Shown here: positions 42,846-51,074 of the stretch, one piece after another
How the letters are laid out: each line of letters starts with the position of its first letter
Position numbering within the stretch: position 1 is the stretch's first letter
Assembly: GCF_000372745.1 (NCBI RefSeq)
Contig: NZ_KB889684.1
Span: forward strand, 1-64,000
From: Embleya scabrispora DSM 41855
GTDB taxonomy: Bacteria; Actinomycetota; Actinomycetes; Streptomycetales; Streptomycetaceae
Direction of reading: 5' to 3'
DNA length: 64,000 nt
The notes under the pieces: generated by a model
The model's database searches: none
Told to the model about the DNA's origin: nothing
Seen by the model: only the letters and a program-made list of their open reading frames with translations
Made by a program: the position numbers and the translations under genes

Positions 42846-43649
42846 TCAGTCCTTGTACTCCGGCCGCCGCTTGTCCTTGCGGGCCCGAATGGCCTCCTCG
42901 AAGTTCTCCGTGGTCAGTCGCACGTACAACTGGGCGTGCCCCTCGTGGTCCATGTGCGAGTGCATGCTGCCGGCCTCCATGCCGGACCACAGCAACCGTT
43001 TGGTCACTTCCACCCCCACTCGACTGAACCCGATGATTCGCTCGGCGAGTTCGTACGCGTCGTCGAGCAACTTCTCGCCCGACACCACGCGCGACACCAG
43101 CCCGATCCGCTCGGCCTCGGTCGCGTCCACGTCCCGTCCGGACAACATGATCTCGAATGCCCGAGACGACCCGATCGCCCGGGGGAGCAAATAGCTGATT
43201 CCGAGCTCGCTCGCGGTGAGCCCGTTGTTGATGCCGGCCGCCCGGAAGTAGGCCGTGTCGGCGGCGATTCGGATGTCGGTGGCGGTGGCGAGACAGAAGC
43301 CGCCGCCGATCGCGGCGCCGTTGATCGCGCCGATCACCGGTTGGTGCATCCGACGCAGTCCCAGGATCACGTCGTCCAGGATCTCCATCGAACGACGGGC
43401 GATGCTGGTGCGGGTCAGACCCTTGATGCCGGGGATGCGGCCGGAATTCTCCAGATCCGCACCGGAACAGAAGCCCCTCCCGGCGCCGGTCAATATGACG
43501 ACACGCGTATCGTTGTCGGCGCTCACGGCTTCCAGAGCCTCACGAAAGGGGACCATGACGTCGAAAGCCATGGCGTTCATGCGGTCCGGTCGATTGAGGG
43601 TGATGAGCGTGACATGGGGGCGGGGCTTGTCGACGAGTACGAAGGACAT
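42846..43649 (-). CDS. Enoyl-CoA hydratase
   Basis: 267 residues from ATG 43649 (GGATGA upstream). The first oxyanion segment is GAGRGFCSGADLENSG (about 55-70), the second NGAAIGGGFCLATATDIRIA (about 108-127), with the catalytic-region glutamate in NNGLTASELGISYLLPRAIG. The C-terminus EGHAQLYVRLTTENFEEAIRARKDKRRPEYKD is the standard end of bacterial crotonases. Full length and intact. It would hydrate an enoyl-CoA in fatty acid or other acyl-CoA breakdown. Divergent from the methyltransferase gene. Confidence 0.9.
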   Translation of the reverse strand: MSFVLVDKPRPHVTLITLNRPDRMNAMAFDVMVPFREALEAVSADNDTRVVILTGAGRGFCSGADLENSGRIPGIKGLTRTSIARRSMEILDDVILGLRRMHQPVIGAINGAAIGGGFCLATATDIRIAADTAYFRAAGINNGLTASELGISYLLPRAIGSSRAFEIMLSGRDVDATEAERIGLVSRVVSGEKLLDDAYELAERIIGFSRVGVEVTKRLLWSGMEAGSMHSHMDHEGHAQLYVRLTTENFEEAIRARKDKRRPEYKD

Positions 43650-43925
43650 GGGGGCGTCATCCTCGGCATGATTGAGGGGCAAAGGGCTTCGAGTCGCACG
43701 GCGTCGGGCCGGGCGACCGGGGAACCGAAGAGCGTGAATCCGCTTCCGGTGCCGTCGATCGGGACGAACCGCCCGATCGCCGACCGGGCGATCGGCCGCG
43801 AACCGGCCGACGCGACACGTTCGGCGTCGCGTCGATGGTTCGGGGCGCGCGCCCGGTCCGCGGTGCGTACCTGGGTCGGGACCCGCACGTGGTTCGGGAC
43901 ACGCAAGCCATTCTTGACCAAGTCA

Positions 43926-44618
43926 ATGAAACCGCTCAAGGCCGATCCGCGGCTCTTCGACGCCTTCGCGGGCGACTACGACCGCTATGCGGGACTGTGC
44001 GACCCTCTCGGCGAGTGGCTCGCCGGGCTCGAACTGACCGGCGACCGTGCGTTGGACGCCGGCTGCGGCTCCGGGCGGCACGCGCTGGCGCTGGCCGGCT
44101 CCTATACCGAGGTGCTGGCCGCGGATGTGAGCGCGCCGCTGATCGAGGTCGCCCGGATACGGCGCTCGCACCAGCGGATCCGCTACGAGGTCGCCTCGCT
44201 CACGGACGTCCACGACGGCGAGGGCTTCGACCTGGTGCTGAGCATGGGCACCCTGCACCATCTCTCGGACCTGGGTGCGGCGTTGGCGCACCTGAAGTCG
44301 CTGGTGCGACCCGGCGGCGAGATCGTGCTGGTCGACAACGTGGCCACCGTGCCCGGCGCGACGCGCCGGCAGTACATCGCCGGCGCCGCCCGCGAACTGG
44401 CCCACGACCTGCGGCGCATGCGCGCCCGGGACGCCTGGTGGCTGTACCGCTTTCGCACCGGCGCGGTGTGGCTGGACCACCTGATGTCGGATCACTACCT
44501 GACCCGCGCGCAGTATCGGGACCGCTACGGCGAGGTCTTCCCGGGCGCGGACTTCGTCGACCTGTCCTTCGCCACCGCGATGCGTTGGCGCCGGACCATC
44601 GGACCGACGGCGGGATAG
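43926..44618 (+). CDS. Class I SAM-dependent methyltransferase
   Basis: 230 residues from ATG 43926. Motif I is ALDAGCGSGRHALALA (about 38-53), motif II-like acidic position follows in VLAADVS, then GFDLVLSMGTLHHLSDL and RPGGEIVLVDN. The C-terminal part (WWLYRFRTGAVWLDHLMSDHYL) is a substrate-binding cap of a type-11/25 methyltransferase. The acceptor is unknown. The gene lies only 12 bp before lipB, so the two are probably cotranscribed. Confidence 0.87.
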   Translation: MKPLKADPRLFDAFAGDYDRYAGLCDPLGEWLAGLELTGDRALDAGCGSGRHALALAGSYTEVLAADVSAPLIEVARIRRSHQRIRYEVASLTDVHDGEGFDLVLSMGTLHHLSDLGAALAHLKSLVRPGGEIVLVDNVATVPGATRRQYIAGAARELAHDLRRMRARDAWWLYRFRTGAVWLDHLMSDHYLTRAQYRDRYGEVFPGADFVDLSFATAMRWRRTIGPTAG

Positions 44619-44630
44619 GGGGCCGGCGCG

Positions 44631-45302
44631 ATGCACGGACAGGGCACGACCGCGACCGCGCCGGTACGAGTCGACCTGGGCGCGGTGGCGTACCCGACAG
44701 CGCAGGTCGACATGGCGCGCTGGGTCGCCGAGCGGCAGCAGGATCTCGCCCCCGACCGACTGTTCCTGCTCACCCACCCGCCGGTGATCACCTACAGCGC
44801 ACGCACCCCGGTGGCCGACCTCCCGGATCCGGCGTCGCCGATCCCGCTGGTCGAGGTGGACCGCGGTGGCCACGCGACCTATCACGGGCCGGGCCAGCTG
44901 ATCGGCTACCTGATCGTGAACGTGCGGGCGCTCGGCCCCGGGGACCTGGTGCGCCGGGTGGAGAATGGCCTGCTCGCCGCGCTGGACACACTCGGCTTCC
45001 CGGCGATCCGGCGCGAGACCCCGGCGGGCGCGCCCAGCCTGGTCGGCATCTGGACGCCCGACCACCGCAAGCTCGCGTCCATCGGAATGCGGATCCGACG
45101 CGGTGTCAGCAGCCACGGCTTCGCGCTCAACATCGACCCCGACCTGAGCGCGTTCAGCACATTCACCGCGTGTGCCCTCCCGGACACGACGATGACGTCA
45201 CTGGCCGAGCTCGCCGCCGAAACCGGCCGAGCGACACCGACCGAGTGGGCGGTCCGCGACGCGGTGGCCGCCGCACTCACCGAGGAACTCACCCGCCGCT
45301 AG
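44631..45302 (+). CDS. lipB: Octanoyltransferase (lipoate biosynthesis)
   Basis: 223 residues, the normal LipB length. The family box VDRGGHATYHGPGQLIGYLI (about 76-95) is intact. The catalytic lysine is in DHRKLASIGMRIRRGVSSHGFALN and the catalytic cysteine in FTACALPDT. The enzyme moves the octanoyl group from ACP to lipoyl domains of dehydrogenase complexes. The usual partner lipA is absent; the gene follows a methyltransferase instead. Its end overlaps the convergent DinB gene by 14 bp. Confidence 0.92.
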   Translation: MHGQGTTATAPVRVDLGAVAYPTAQVDMARWVAERQQDLAPDRLFLLTHPPVITYSARTPVADLPDPASPIPLVEVDRGGHATYHGPGQLIGYLIVNVRALGPGDLVRRVENGLLAALDTLGFPAIRRETPAGAPSLVGIWTPDHRKLASIGMRIRRGVSSHGFALNIDPDLSAFSTFTACALPDTTMTSLAELAAETGRATPTEWAVRDAVAAALTEELTRR

Positions 45303-45900
45303 GGCGTGTCTGCAATCCCCCGCCGAGCACCACGACGCCCGGCATCCGTCCTTCGGGCTCCTCGCCGCGCTCGGCGCGGACGCCGGTGACGTCCCACAGG
45401 TGGTGGACCGGGTCGTGGATGAAGTAGCGCGCGAAGGACTCGACGGTGAAGATCATGCCGTCGCTGCGGATGCCGGTACGGGCCCACCCGTCCTCGGCCA
45501 CCGCCGCGAACGCGTCGGCCAGCGTGGCGCCGGCCGACGCGAGGTCGGCGGCGACCCGTACCGGGTCCTGCTCGGAGTAGCGCGACTCGACGGCCGTCGC
45601 GTCCTGGTCCCAGTTGGCGAACTCCGGGGCGTCCTGCGTCAGCATCAGCCGCAGTCGCTCGTCGAACAGGACGAACACGTCGCGGACGTGGCACGCGTAC
45701 TCGGCCGGAGACCAGGTGTCCGGATTCGGCCGGACGCGCAGTTCGTCGCCGCCGGAGACGAGCAACTCGTGCCACGCGGCGGCGTTCGCGCGGGTCAGCG
45801 CGGGGATCCGGGTGCGCGGGACGGTCGGGGTGTCCAGCCCGCAGTCGGGACAGGCCGACTCGAGAACCCACGTCCAGCTCTTGGTCTCGGGAATGATCAT
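45289..45900 (-). CDS. DinB-family protein
   Basis: 203 residues from ATG 45900; CATTCT lies 6 nt upstream and no ribosome site is seen. The DinB four-helix bundle shows as LTRANAAAWHELLVSGGD, WSPAEYACHVRDVFVLFDERLRLML (with a metal-ligand His) and the late HDPVHHLWDVTG pair of histidines. DinB proteins of actinomycetes are thiol-dependent, often mycothiol-linked, enzymes. An N-terminal CPDCG segment (CxxC) could bind metal or act as a thiol pair. It overlaps lipB at the 3' end. Confidence 0.85.
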   Translation of the reverse strand: MIIPETKSWTWVLESACPDCGLDTPTVPRTRIPALTRANAAAWHELLVSGGDELRVRPNPDTWSPAEYACHVRDVFVLFDERLRLMLTQDAPEFANWDQDATAVESRYSEQDPVRVAADLASAGATLADAFAAVAEDGWARTGIRSDGMIFTVESFARYFIHDPVHHLWDVTGVRAERGEEPEGRMPGVVVLGGGLQTRPSGG

Positions 45901-46123
45901 GTACCGAGAATGGCCCACCCGACCCCACCCGAACAAGGCATTTCCCCGCGAAGGCCACCGGTTCGCCAGTCGGGGCGGCGCGGTGCGCGACCAGGTGTCC
46001 GAGGACGCGCGTGGTGGTGGTGCGGCCGGGGTCGGAGATGCCGGCGTGGACGCATCCGGGCGATGACCGCGAGCGATTCGTGCCGCCTGGGCACAACCTC
46101 CTCGTCCGGCTCACGGCACGCCC

Positions 46124-46129
46124 TACGAT
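46124..46129 (+). promoter_or_regulatory. Candidate leaderless -10 box of the YciI-like gene
   Basis: TACGAT followed by 6 nt and the ATG at 46136, with no Shine-Dalgarno. Confidence 0.45.
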
Positions 46130-46135
46130 CGGGGC

Positions 46136-46429
46136 ATGTTCGTGATCACGCTGACCTACGTCGCCCCCATCGAGGACATCGACGCGCTCCTGCCCGCCCA
46201 CCTCGAGTGGCTCGACCGGTACTACGCCGCCGGCACCCTGCTGGCCTCCGGGCGGCGGGTGCCCCGTACCGGTGGGGTGATCCTGGCACGCGCCACGGAT
46301 CGGGCCGAGCTCGACGCCGTGCTGGCGGAAGACCCGTTCCGGAGTGAGGGCGCGGCGACGTACGACGTTGTCGAATTCGCGCCCACCCGGACCGCTCCAG
46401 GGCTCGAAGGGCTGATCCCGACGGACTGA
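46136..46429 (+). CDS. YciI-like protein
   Basis: 97 residues. MFVITLTYVAPIEDIDALLPAHLEWLDRYYAAGTLLASG is the YciI signature, with the conserved His at about 22 and Asp/Ser positions, then DPFRSEGAATYDVVEFAPTR at the end. YciI proteins have a ferredoxin-like fold and are thought to be small enzymes or subunits, sometimes dehalogenase-like. The gene stands alone, with a leaderless-type start. Confidence 0.85.
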   Translation: MFVITLTYVAPIEDIDALLPAHLEWLDRYYAAGTLLASGRRVPRTGGVILARATDRAELDAVLAEDPFRSEGAATYDVVEFAPTRTAPGLEGLIPTD

Positions 46430-46707
46430 AGTGCCGACAATAGCCGTTCATTTCCAGCACATTTGATGGCGATTACTCACCAATTCAGACAAGAAACGAG
46501 TACAGGCTTCCGCATTCAGGTCCTCGGGTGATTTCGTGTTGAGAACACACCCGGTTCGGGCGATGGGGGTCGTTCACCCGCCGGGGCGGGCATCGAGCGC
46601 CGGGTATCCCAATCGCAGCACTCATTCCCCGCTCGGCGCGCCATACCCGGGTACACCGGATACAACGGCACAGCTTGCGACAGGACGTGTGGGGGAGGCG
46701 CTGACCG
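46430..46707. promoter_or_regulatory. AT-richer upstream region of the terpene operon
   Basis: The first half of this 278-bp gap (about 46440-46550) is clearly lower in GC than its surroundings. GGATACAAC near 46655-46663 could be a -10 element. No coding frame is convincing. It is the only room for the promoter of the terpene synthase genes. Confidence 0.4.
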
Positions 46708-48399
46708 ATGCGCGTGCGAGATACCCGGTTGCCGGGGTGGCCTGCGGAAATGTTCGTACCCGAACTGCCCGTGGCGACCGCTCGGCTGCGTCGGCGGGTC
46801 GCCGATTCGGTTCGCCACGACGGCGCTGTGCGCGGTCCGTGCCGCAGCCGGGTGCTCGAATCGGCACTGTTGCTGCGCCTTTTGGAGCGCACCGGTATCG
46901 AGGCCGACCACCACCGTCGAGTTGCCGAGTTCCTGAGTGATCACCTGGACAGCACCGAACCTTTGGATCGGTTACTCGCAACGATCGCTTTACGCCATGT
47001 CGGCGACCCTTGCGAGTACGGGACGGGCGATCTTCTCGACCGATTTCTGAGACGGGCGCCGGCATTTCTCAACGCCCGCAAACGGGTCATGCTGGAGACC
47101 GTTCTGGCCCTGCTCGGCCCACCGCGTCGGGCCGCCCGCCGGCCGTTCGACCCACGCGCGTTCGACACCGGCAACCTGCACCCGTGGGCGCACGTGCAGA
47201 CCATCGCGCTCAAGGTCGCGCTGGCCGACCTCACCGGTCACGCGGACCGGGTCGCCCCGGCCGAACTGCGCCTGCTCCAGGACACCCAGCGACAACCGGG
47301 GGTTTGGGAGGGCAACATCCTGGTGCATCTGCTGGTGCTGCACGCGCTCGCCGACCGGCCGCACCTGGACGCGCTGCTCGTCAACGGCGTGGCCAAGGCG
47401 CTGGCCCACCAACGCGACGACGGCGGAGTGCCGTTCGTGACCGACACCGACACCTGGTGTGCGGTCACCGCGGGCGTCGCGCTGGATGCCTCCGGCGCCC
47501 CGTACGAGGTCCGCCGGCGGATCGGCGACCACCTGGCGGCGCGCCAACGGCCGGACGGCGGCTGGTCGTACACCGTCGCGGCGGTGCTCGCCGACGTGGA
47601 CGACACCTCGGTGGCGATCGAGTTCCTGCACGCGACCGACCCGGTGCGTTACCGGCGCAACATCGACGTCGGCCTACGCGCGCTGTGGTCCTACCAGGGC
47701 CCGGACGGCGGATTCCCCACGTACATCACCGGCGCGCCGTCGGAGGCGTGCATGACCGCCGCCGCCGTCAACGCGCTGAGCGTACGCGCGGCGCGACACG
47801 TACAACGCATCACCGCCGGGCGCCGGTTCCTGGCCGCCGCGCAGCATTCCGACGGCACGTTCGAACCGGACTGGAGCCGCAGCCGCTACCACGCGATCTT
47901 CCGCGCCCTGCTGGCCATCGACGCCTGCGGTCCCGAGACCTACCGGGCCACCGTCAAGCGGGCGCTCGTCGCCATCCGCGAGGGGCAGAACCCGGACGGC
48001 GGCTGGGGCCAGCAACCCGGCGACCCCAGCGACGCGATCAGCACCGCGTACGCCCTGACCGCGTTGTGTCGGCAAAACGACCCGCGCCCGGTGGCGCGCG
48101 GCGTCGAGTACCTGCTGGGCGCGCAACGCGGCGACGGCGGGATCGACTCGGTACCGGACATGCTCGGCACCAGGCCGTTCCTGTACGTGATCCCGTGCCT
48201 GGCCGACCACTTCACCCTGCTGGCCCTGGGCCACCTCGGCAATCGACTCGCCCTGCGATCGCACCGCCCCGCGGGCACCCCGCGTGGCCCGGGCGTACTA
48301 CACCCCACGACTCTGCGCGCCCCCGCGCCCGGCACCGCCGGATCGCGCGGCGAGGGCAGGAAAACTCCGACGCAGACCGGCGAAAGGAGCCCGGCGTGA
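46708..48399 (+). CDS. Class II terpene cyclase (DxDD), diterpene/sesquiterpene type
   Basis: 563 residues. The class II acid motif is DVDD at 296-299, inside LADVDDTSVAIEFL, the arrangement of bacterial copalyl- and drimenyl-type cyclases that protonate the terminal double bond of GGPP or FPP. Five QXXDGG-type (QW-like) repeats frame it (about 235, 280, 330, 427 and 473). No DDxxD class I motif is present. GGGGGAGG precedes the ATG; ATG 46750 is a weaker option. The last four bases overlap the class I gene. The last about 45 residues are a Pro/Gly/Arg-rich tail. Closest functional class by memory is labdane-forming cyclases of Streptomyces. Confidence 0.85.
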   Translation: MRVRDTRLPGWPAEMFVPELPVATARLRRRVADSVRHDGAVRGPCRSRVLESALLLRLLERTGIEADHHRRVAEFLSDHLDSTEPLDRLLATIALRHVGDPCEYGTGDLLDRFLRRAPAFLNARKRVMLETVLALLGPPRRAARRPFDPRAFDTGNLHPWAHVQTIALKVALADLTGHADRVAPAELRLLQDTQRQPGVWEGNILVHLLVLHALADRPHLDALLVNGVAKALAHQRDDGGVPFVTDTDTWCAVTAGVALDASGAPYEVRRRIGDHLAARQRPDGGWSYTVAAVLADVDDTSVAIEFLHATDPVRYRRNIDVGLRALWSYQGPDGGFPTYITGAPSEACMTAAAVNALSVRAARHVQRITAGRRFLAAAQHSDGTFEPDWSRSRYHAIFRALLAIDACGPETYRATVKRALVAIREGQNPDGGWGQQPGDPSDAISTAYALTALCRQNDPRPVARGVEYLLGAQRGDGGIDSVPDMLGTRPFLYVIPCLADHFTLLALGHLGNRLALRSHRPAGTPRGPGVLHPTTLRAPAPGTAGSRGEGRKTPTQTGERSPA

Positions 48400-49445
48400 G
48401 CACACCCACCGTCGTCGACCTCCCGATCAGCTTCCATCTGCCGAAGCTCGCGAACCTGTTGCCGATGACGTTCCATCCCGAGACCGACCGGCTGATGCGC
48501 GAATCCCGCTGGTGGGCGCACCGCCACCTGGGTTTCGCCTACGCCGGCGACGCGGCTCGGATCGACAAGAACGTGGACGGCACACTGCTGGTGTCGTTGT
48601 CCGTTCCGCACGCCGACTACGAACTCGCCCTGACCACGGCCAAGGTGATGAACTACCTGATCGGCATCGAGAACAGCCTGGTCGACAAGGCGGGCCTGGG
48701 CGGCAGTTCGTTCGCCACCCGTAACGTCTTCGGCCGCTTCATGTCCGATCTGCTCGGCTGGGGGGACGGCTCGACCCCCCTGCGCGAGGACTTCTCCTGG
48801 TTGCGCGAGCGCATGCCGCCCGCCCGCTGGGTTCGCTTCGTCTCCTACATGGAGGACTTCGCACACGGCTTCACCACCGAACTGGAGAGCTGGCGCGACG
48901 CCGGGATATCCGACTACGACACCTACATGGACGACCGCCGGCACAGTCTGGGCGTGCGCTGGCTGTTCGGCTTCGCCGAGGAGGGCGTCCCGGGCGTGGC
49001 ACTGTCCCAGGAGGCGTTTCGCTCGCCCGAGATGGTGGCCCTCCACGACACCGCGATAGACGGATACACGCTGATCAACGACCTGGTCTCGTACCGCAAG
49101 GAACTGGTCATGGACGACCGGGTGAACCTGGTCTACTACCTCGGCGAGGCCGAGGGGCTCGACCTCGAAGGCGCGATGAACAAGATCTGCGGGCTGATCG
49201 ACGCCACCGAACGCAAGTTCCTCGACCTGCGCGAGCGCATCATGGCCGGCCCACACGGCGGCGAACCGGGCATGCGGGCCTACCTCGACGAGGTCGGCCA
49301 CGTGATGACCTCCAATTTGTGGTGGGCCACCGTCAGCAAGCGCTACGAACCCGGCGGACTGGGCTGGGACGGCTCGACCGCCGGCACCATGACCTTCCAC
49401 CGGGACCGCGCCGTGTTCGTCCCGGATCCCCAACCGGGCGGGTGA
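48396..49445 (+). CDS. Class I terpene synthase with atypical Asp-rich motif
   Basis: 349 residues from GTG 48396, coupled by GTGA to the class II gene and with GAAAGGAG upstream. The NSE triad is NDLVSYRKE (N228, S232, E236). The diphosphate-sensor Arg 182 sits exactly 46 residues before it in DDRRHSLG. The C-terminal RY pair is at 316-317 in SKRY. But where DDxxD is expected, about 135-140 residues before the NSE, the chain reads IENSLVDK (91-98), with only E92 and D97 acidic. It should ionise the product of the class II enzyme; the metal site must differ from the norm. Confidence 0.83.
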   Translation: MSTPTVVDLPISFHLPKLANLLPMTFHPETDRLMRESRWWAHRHLGFAYAGDAARIDKNVDGTLLVSLSVPHADYELALTTAKVMNYLIGIENSLVDKAGLGGSSFATRNVFGRFMSDLLGWGDGSTPLREDFSWLRERMPPARWVRFVSYMEDFAHGFTTELESWRDAGISDYDTYMDDRRHSLGVRWLFGFAEEGVPGVALSQEAFRSPEMVALHDTAIDGYTLINDLVSYRKELVMDDRVNLVYYLGEAEGLDLEGAMNKICGLIDATERKFLDLRERIMAGPHGGEPGMRAYLDEVGHVMTSNLWWATVSKRYEPGGLGWDGSTAGTMTFHRDRAVFVPDPQPGG

Positions 49446-49528
49446 GGGGCATCGGGACCGACACCCACCCGAGCCGGCTCCCGCCGAGCCCGTCGCCCAC
49501 CCGACCCCGTCGCCGCCCGCGGATCCAC

Positions 49529-49557
49529 CCGCCGACGCGCCTTCCGCGCGTCGGCGG
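49529..49557 (+). terminator. 11-bp stem-loop after the terpene operon
   Basis: CCGCCGACGCG and CGCGTCGGCGG pair perfectly around a 7-nt loop, 83 bp past the class I stop. ACTTTGC follows. It separates the terpene pair from the acyltransferase gene. Confidence 0.65.
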
Positions 49558-49787
49558 ACTTTGCCCGACCCTGACACAACGTCAAGGGGACTTCGGGGCG
49601 GCTTTAATCATTCACTCATGTAGCACGTCCATGCTGCCTACATGGACTTTCCGCGTTGTGGCACCCCGCGTCCTGCGGTTCGACCCGGCTCGCATCCCGC
49701 ACGGACGGCGCGACCGCCCGTCGCACCCCGGCGAAATCGGCGGGCCCGCGGCGAGGTGATCGCCGGTTTCGGGGCAGGCGCTCGTTG
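49558..49787. promoter_or_regulatory. Promoter region of the acyltransferase gene
   Basis: Holds GCTTTAATCATT near 49601-49612, a possible -10 region, and a 7-bp inverted repeat CATGTAG (49617-49623)/CTACATG (49638-49644). No credible coding frame is present, so the acyltransferase is probably transcribed on its own. Confidence 0.4.
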
Positions 49788-51074
49788 ATGGCCCTCTCCC
49801 TCGGCACCCACGACACCCGGACCCGGGGCGCCCGCCCGACGCTCGCACCGGCACCGGCACCCGGGGCCGGCCGCCGGCCGCATCTGCACCGGGTCGACCT
49901 GATCCGCGACGTCGCCTTCGTGTGCGTGATCGTGGTGCACGTCATCGGCGTCACGTACCCCTTCCCGGGCGAGGGCCCGGCGTTCACCCAACTCGTCCTG
50001 CACTCGACACGTGCGGTGTTCTTCTTCGTCAGCACGTTCGTGCTCTTCCACAGTGCCTACGGCCGCCCACTGCGCGTCGGTGCCTTCCTCACCAAGCGGT
50101 TCAAGCTCCTGGGGGTCCCGTATCTGCTGTGGTCCACCGCCTATTGGGCGCTGGGCGACCACGCGCGGATCCGACACGACCTGCCCGGCGCGCTGGCCGA
50201 TCTGCGCGGCGGCATCGTCTGGGGCGGGTCCTGGTACCACCTGTACTTCCTGCTCGTGTCGCTCCAGATCGCCGTGCTCTTCCCGCTCTTCCTGAGGCTG
50301 GTCCGCGCCTGCGCCGGCCGACACTCGCTGCTGCTCGCGATCGCCGGCCTCGGACAACTCGCGGCGCTGGTGGTGCTGTTCCACGAGACGCCGCTGAGCG
50401 GCCCGCTGGAGTGGTATCGCATCCACGGTGGCATGCTGCTGCCCACCTACGGCTTCTTCGTGCTGTCCGGCGCGCTCGCCGCGGTGCACCTGGACGCCTT
50501 CCACGCCTGGGTCCTGGGCCACACCCGGACCATCTGCTTCGGCACGCTCTCGATGCTCGCGCTGACCTACGCGTGGTACCGGCACACCGTGGCCGCGGGC
50601 CGGGACACCGCGACCGCCTCGATCGCCACCCAGCCGGTGAGCCTGCTGTGGGGGCCGGTCGCGGTGCTCGCGCTGTACGCCCTCGCCGCCCGGTGGGAGC
50701 GCGCCCGGACGCCGATCCCGAGTCGGCGTGCCGCCGCGCGCGGAGCGCAACTGGCCTTCGGCGTCTACCTCGTGCACCCGATGATCCTGCGGTTGCTGGA
50801 ACTGAACGGCTTCGCCGCCGCGTTGCCGTGGTCGTCCGCCGTCGACACCGTCGTACTGGTGGCCGTGGTCGCGATCGCCTCCACCGGATTTGCCTGGCTG
50901 GTCGCGCGGACCCCGCTGAGCCCGTGGCTGATCGGCCGCGAGCGGGCACCGGGTCGATGGTCGACCCGGTCGGCCCGGTCCCACCGGCGGCCCGGGCCGG
51001 CGCCGGCGGGTCAGCAGGTCGGCAGCAGGTCCTTCGCCGAGCCGGTGGTCTCCAACCACGCCTCGGGCGCGTAG
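49788..51074 (+). CDS. Membrane acyltransferase (acyltransferase 3 family)
   Basis: 428 residues from ATG 49788; the open frame upstream looks non-coding. About 10-11 membrane helices span 45-400. The opening RRPHLHRVDLIRDVAFVCVIVVHVIG has the R/H-D pattern of acyltransferase 3 (OafA-like) enzymes, and STRAVFFFVSTFVLF follows. Such enzymes move acyl groups onto sugars, peptides or lipids at the membrane. A tailoring role on the terpene is possible but there is a terminator between. Its last 64 bp overlap the convergent SH3-like gene. Confidence 0.82.
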   Translation: MALSLGTHDTRTRGARPTLAPAPAPGAGRRPHLHRVDLIRDVAFVCVIVVHVIGVTYPFPGEGPAFTQLVLHSTRAVFFFVSTFVLFHSAYGRPLRVGAFLTKRFKLLGVPYLLWSTAYWALGDHARIRHDLPGALADLRGGIVWGGSWYHLYFLLVSLQIAVLFPLFLRLVRACAGRHSLLLAIAGLGQLAALVVLFHETPLSGPLEWYRIHGGMLLPTYGFFVLSGALAAVHLDAFHAWVLGHTRTICFGTLSMLALTYAWYRHTVAAGRDTATASIATQPVSLLWGPVAVLALYALAARWERARTPIPSRRAAARGAQLAFGVYLVHPMILRLLELNGFAAALPWSSAVDTVVLVAVVAIASTGFAWLVARTPLSPWLIGRERAPGRWSTRSARSHRRPGPAPAGQQVGSRSFAEPVVSNHASGA

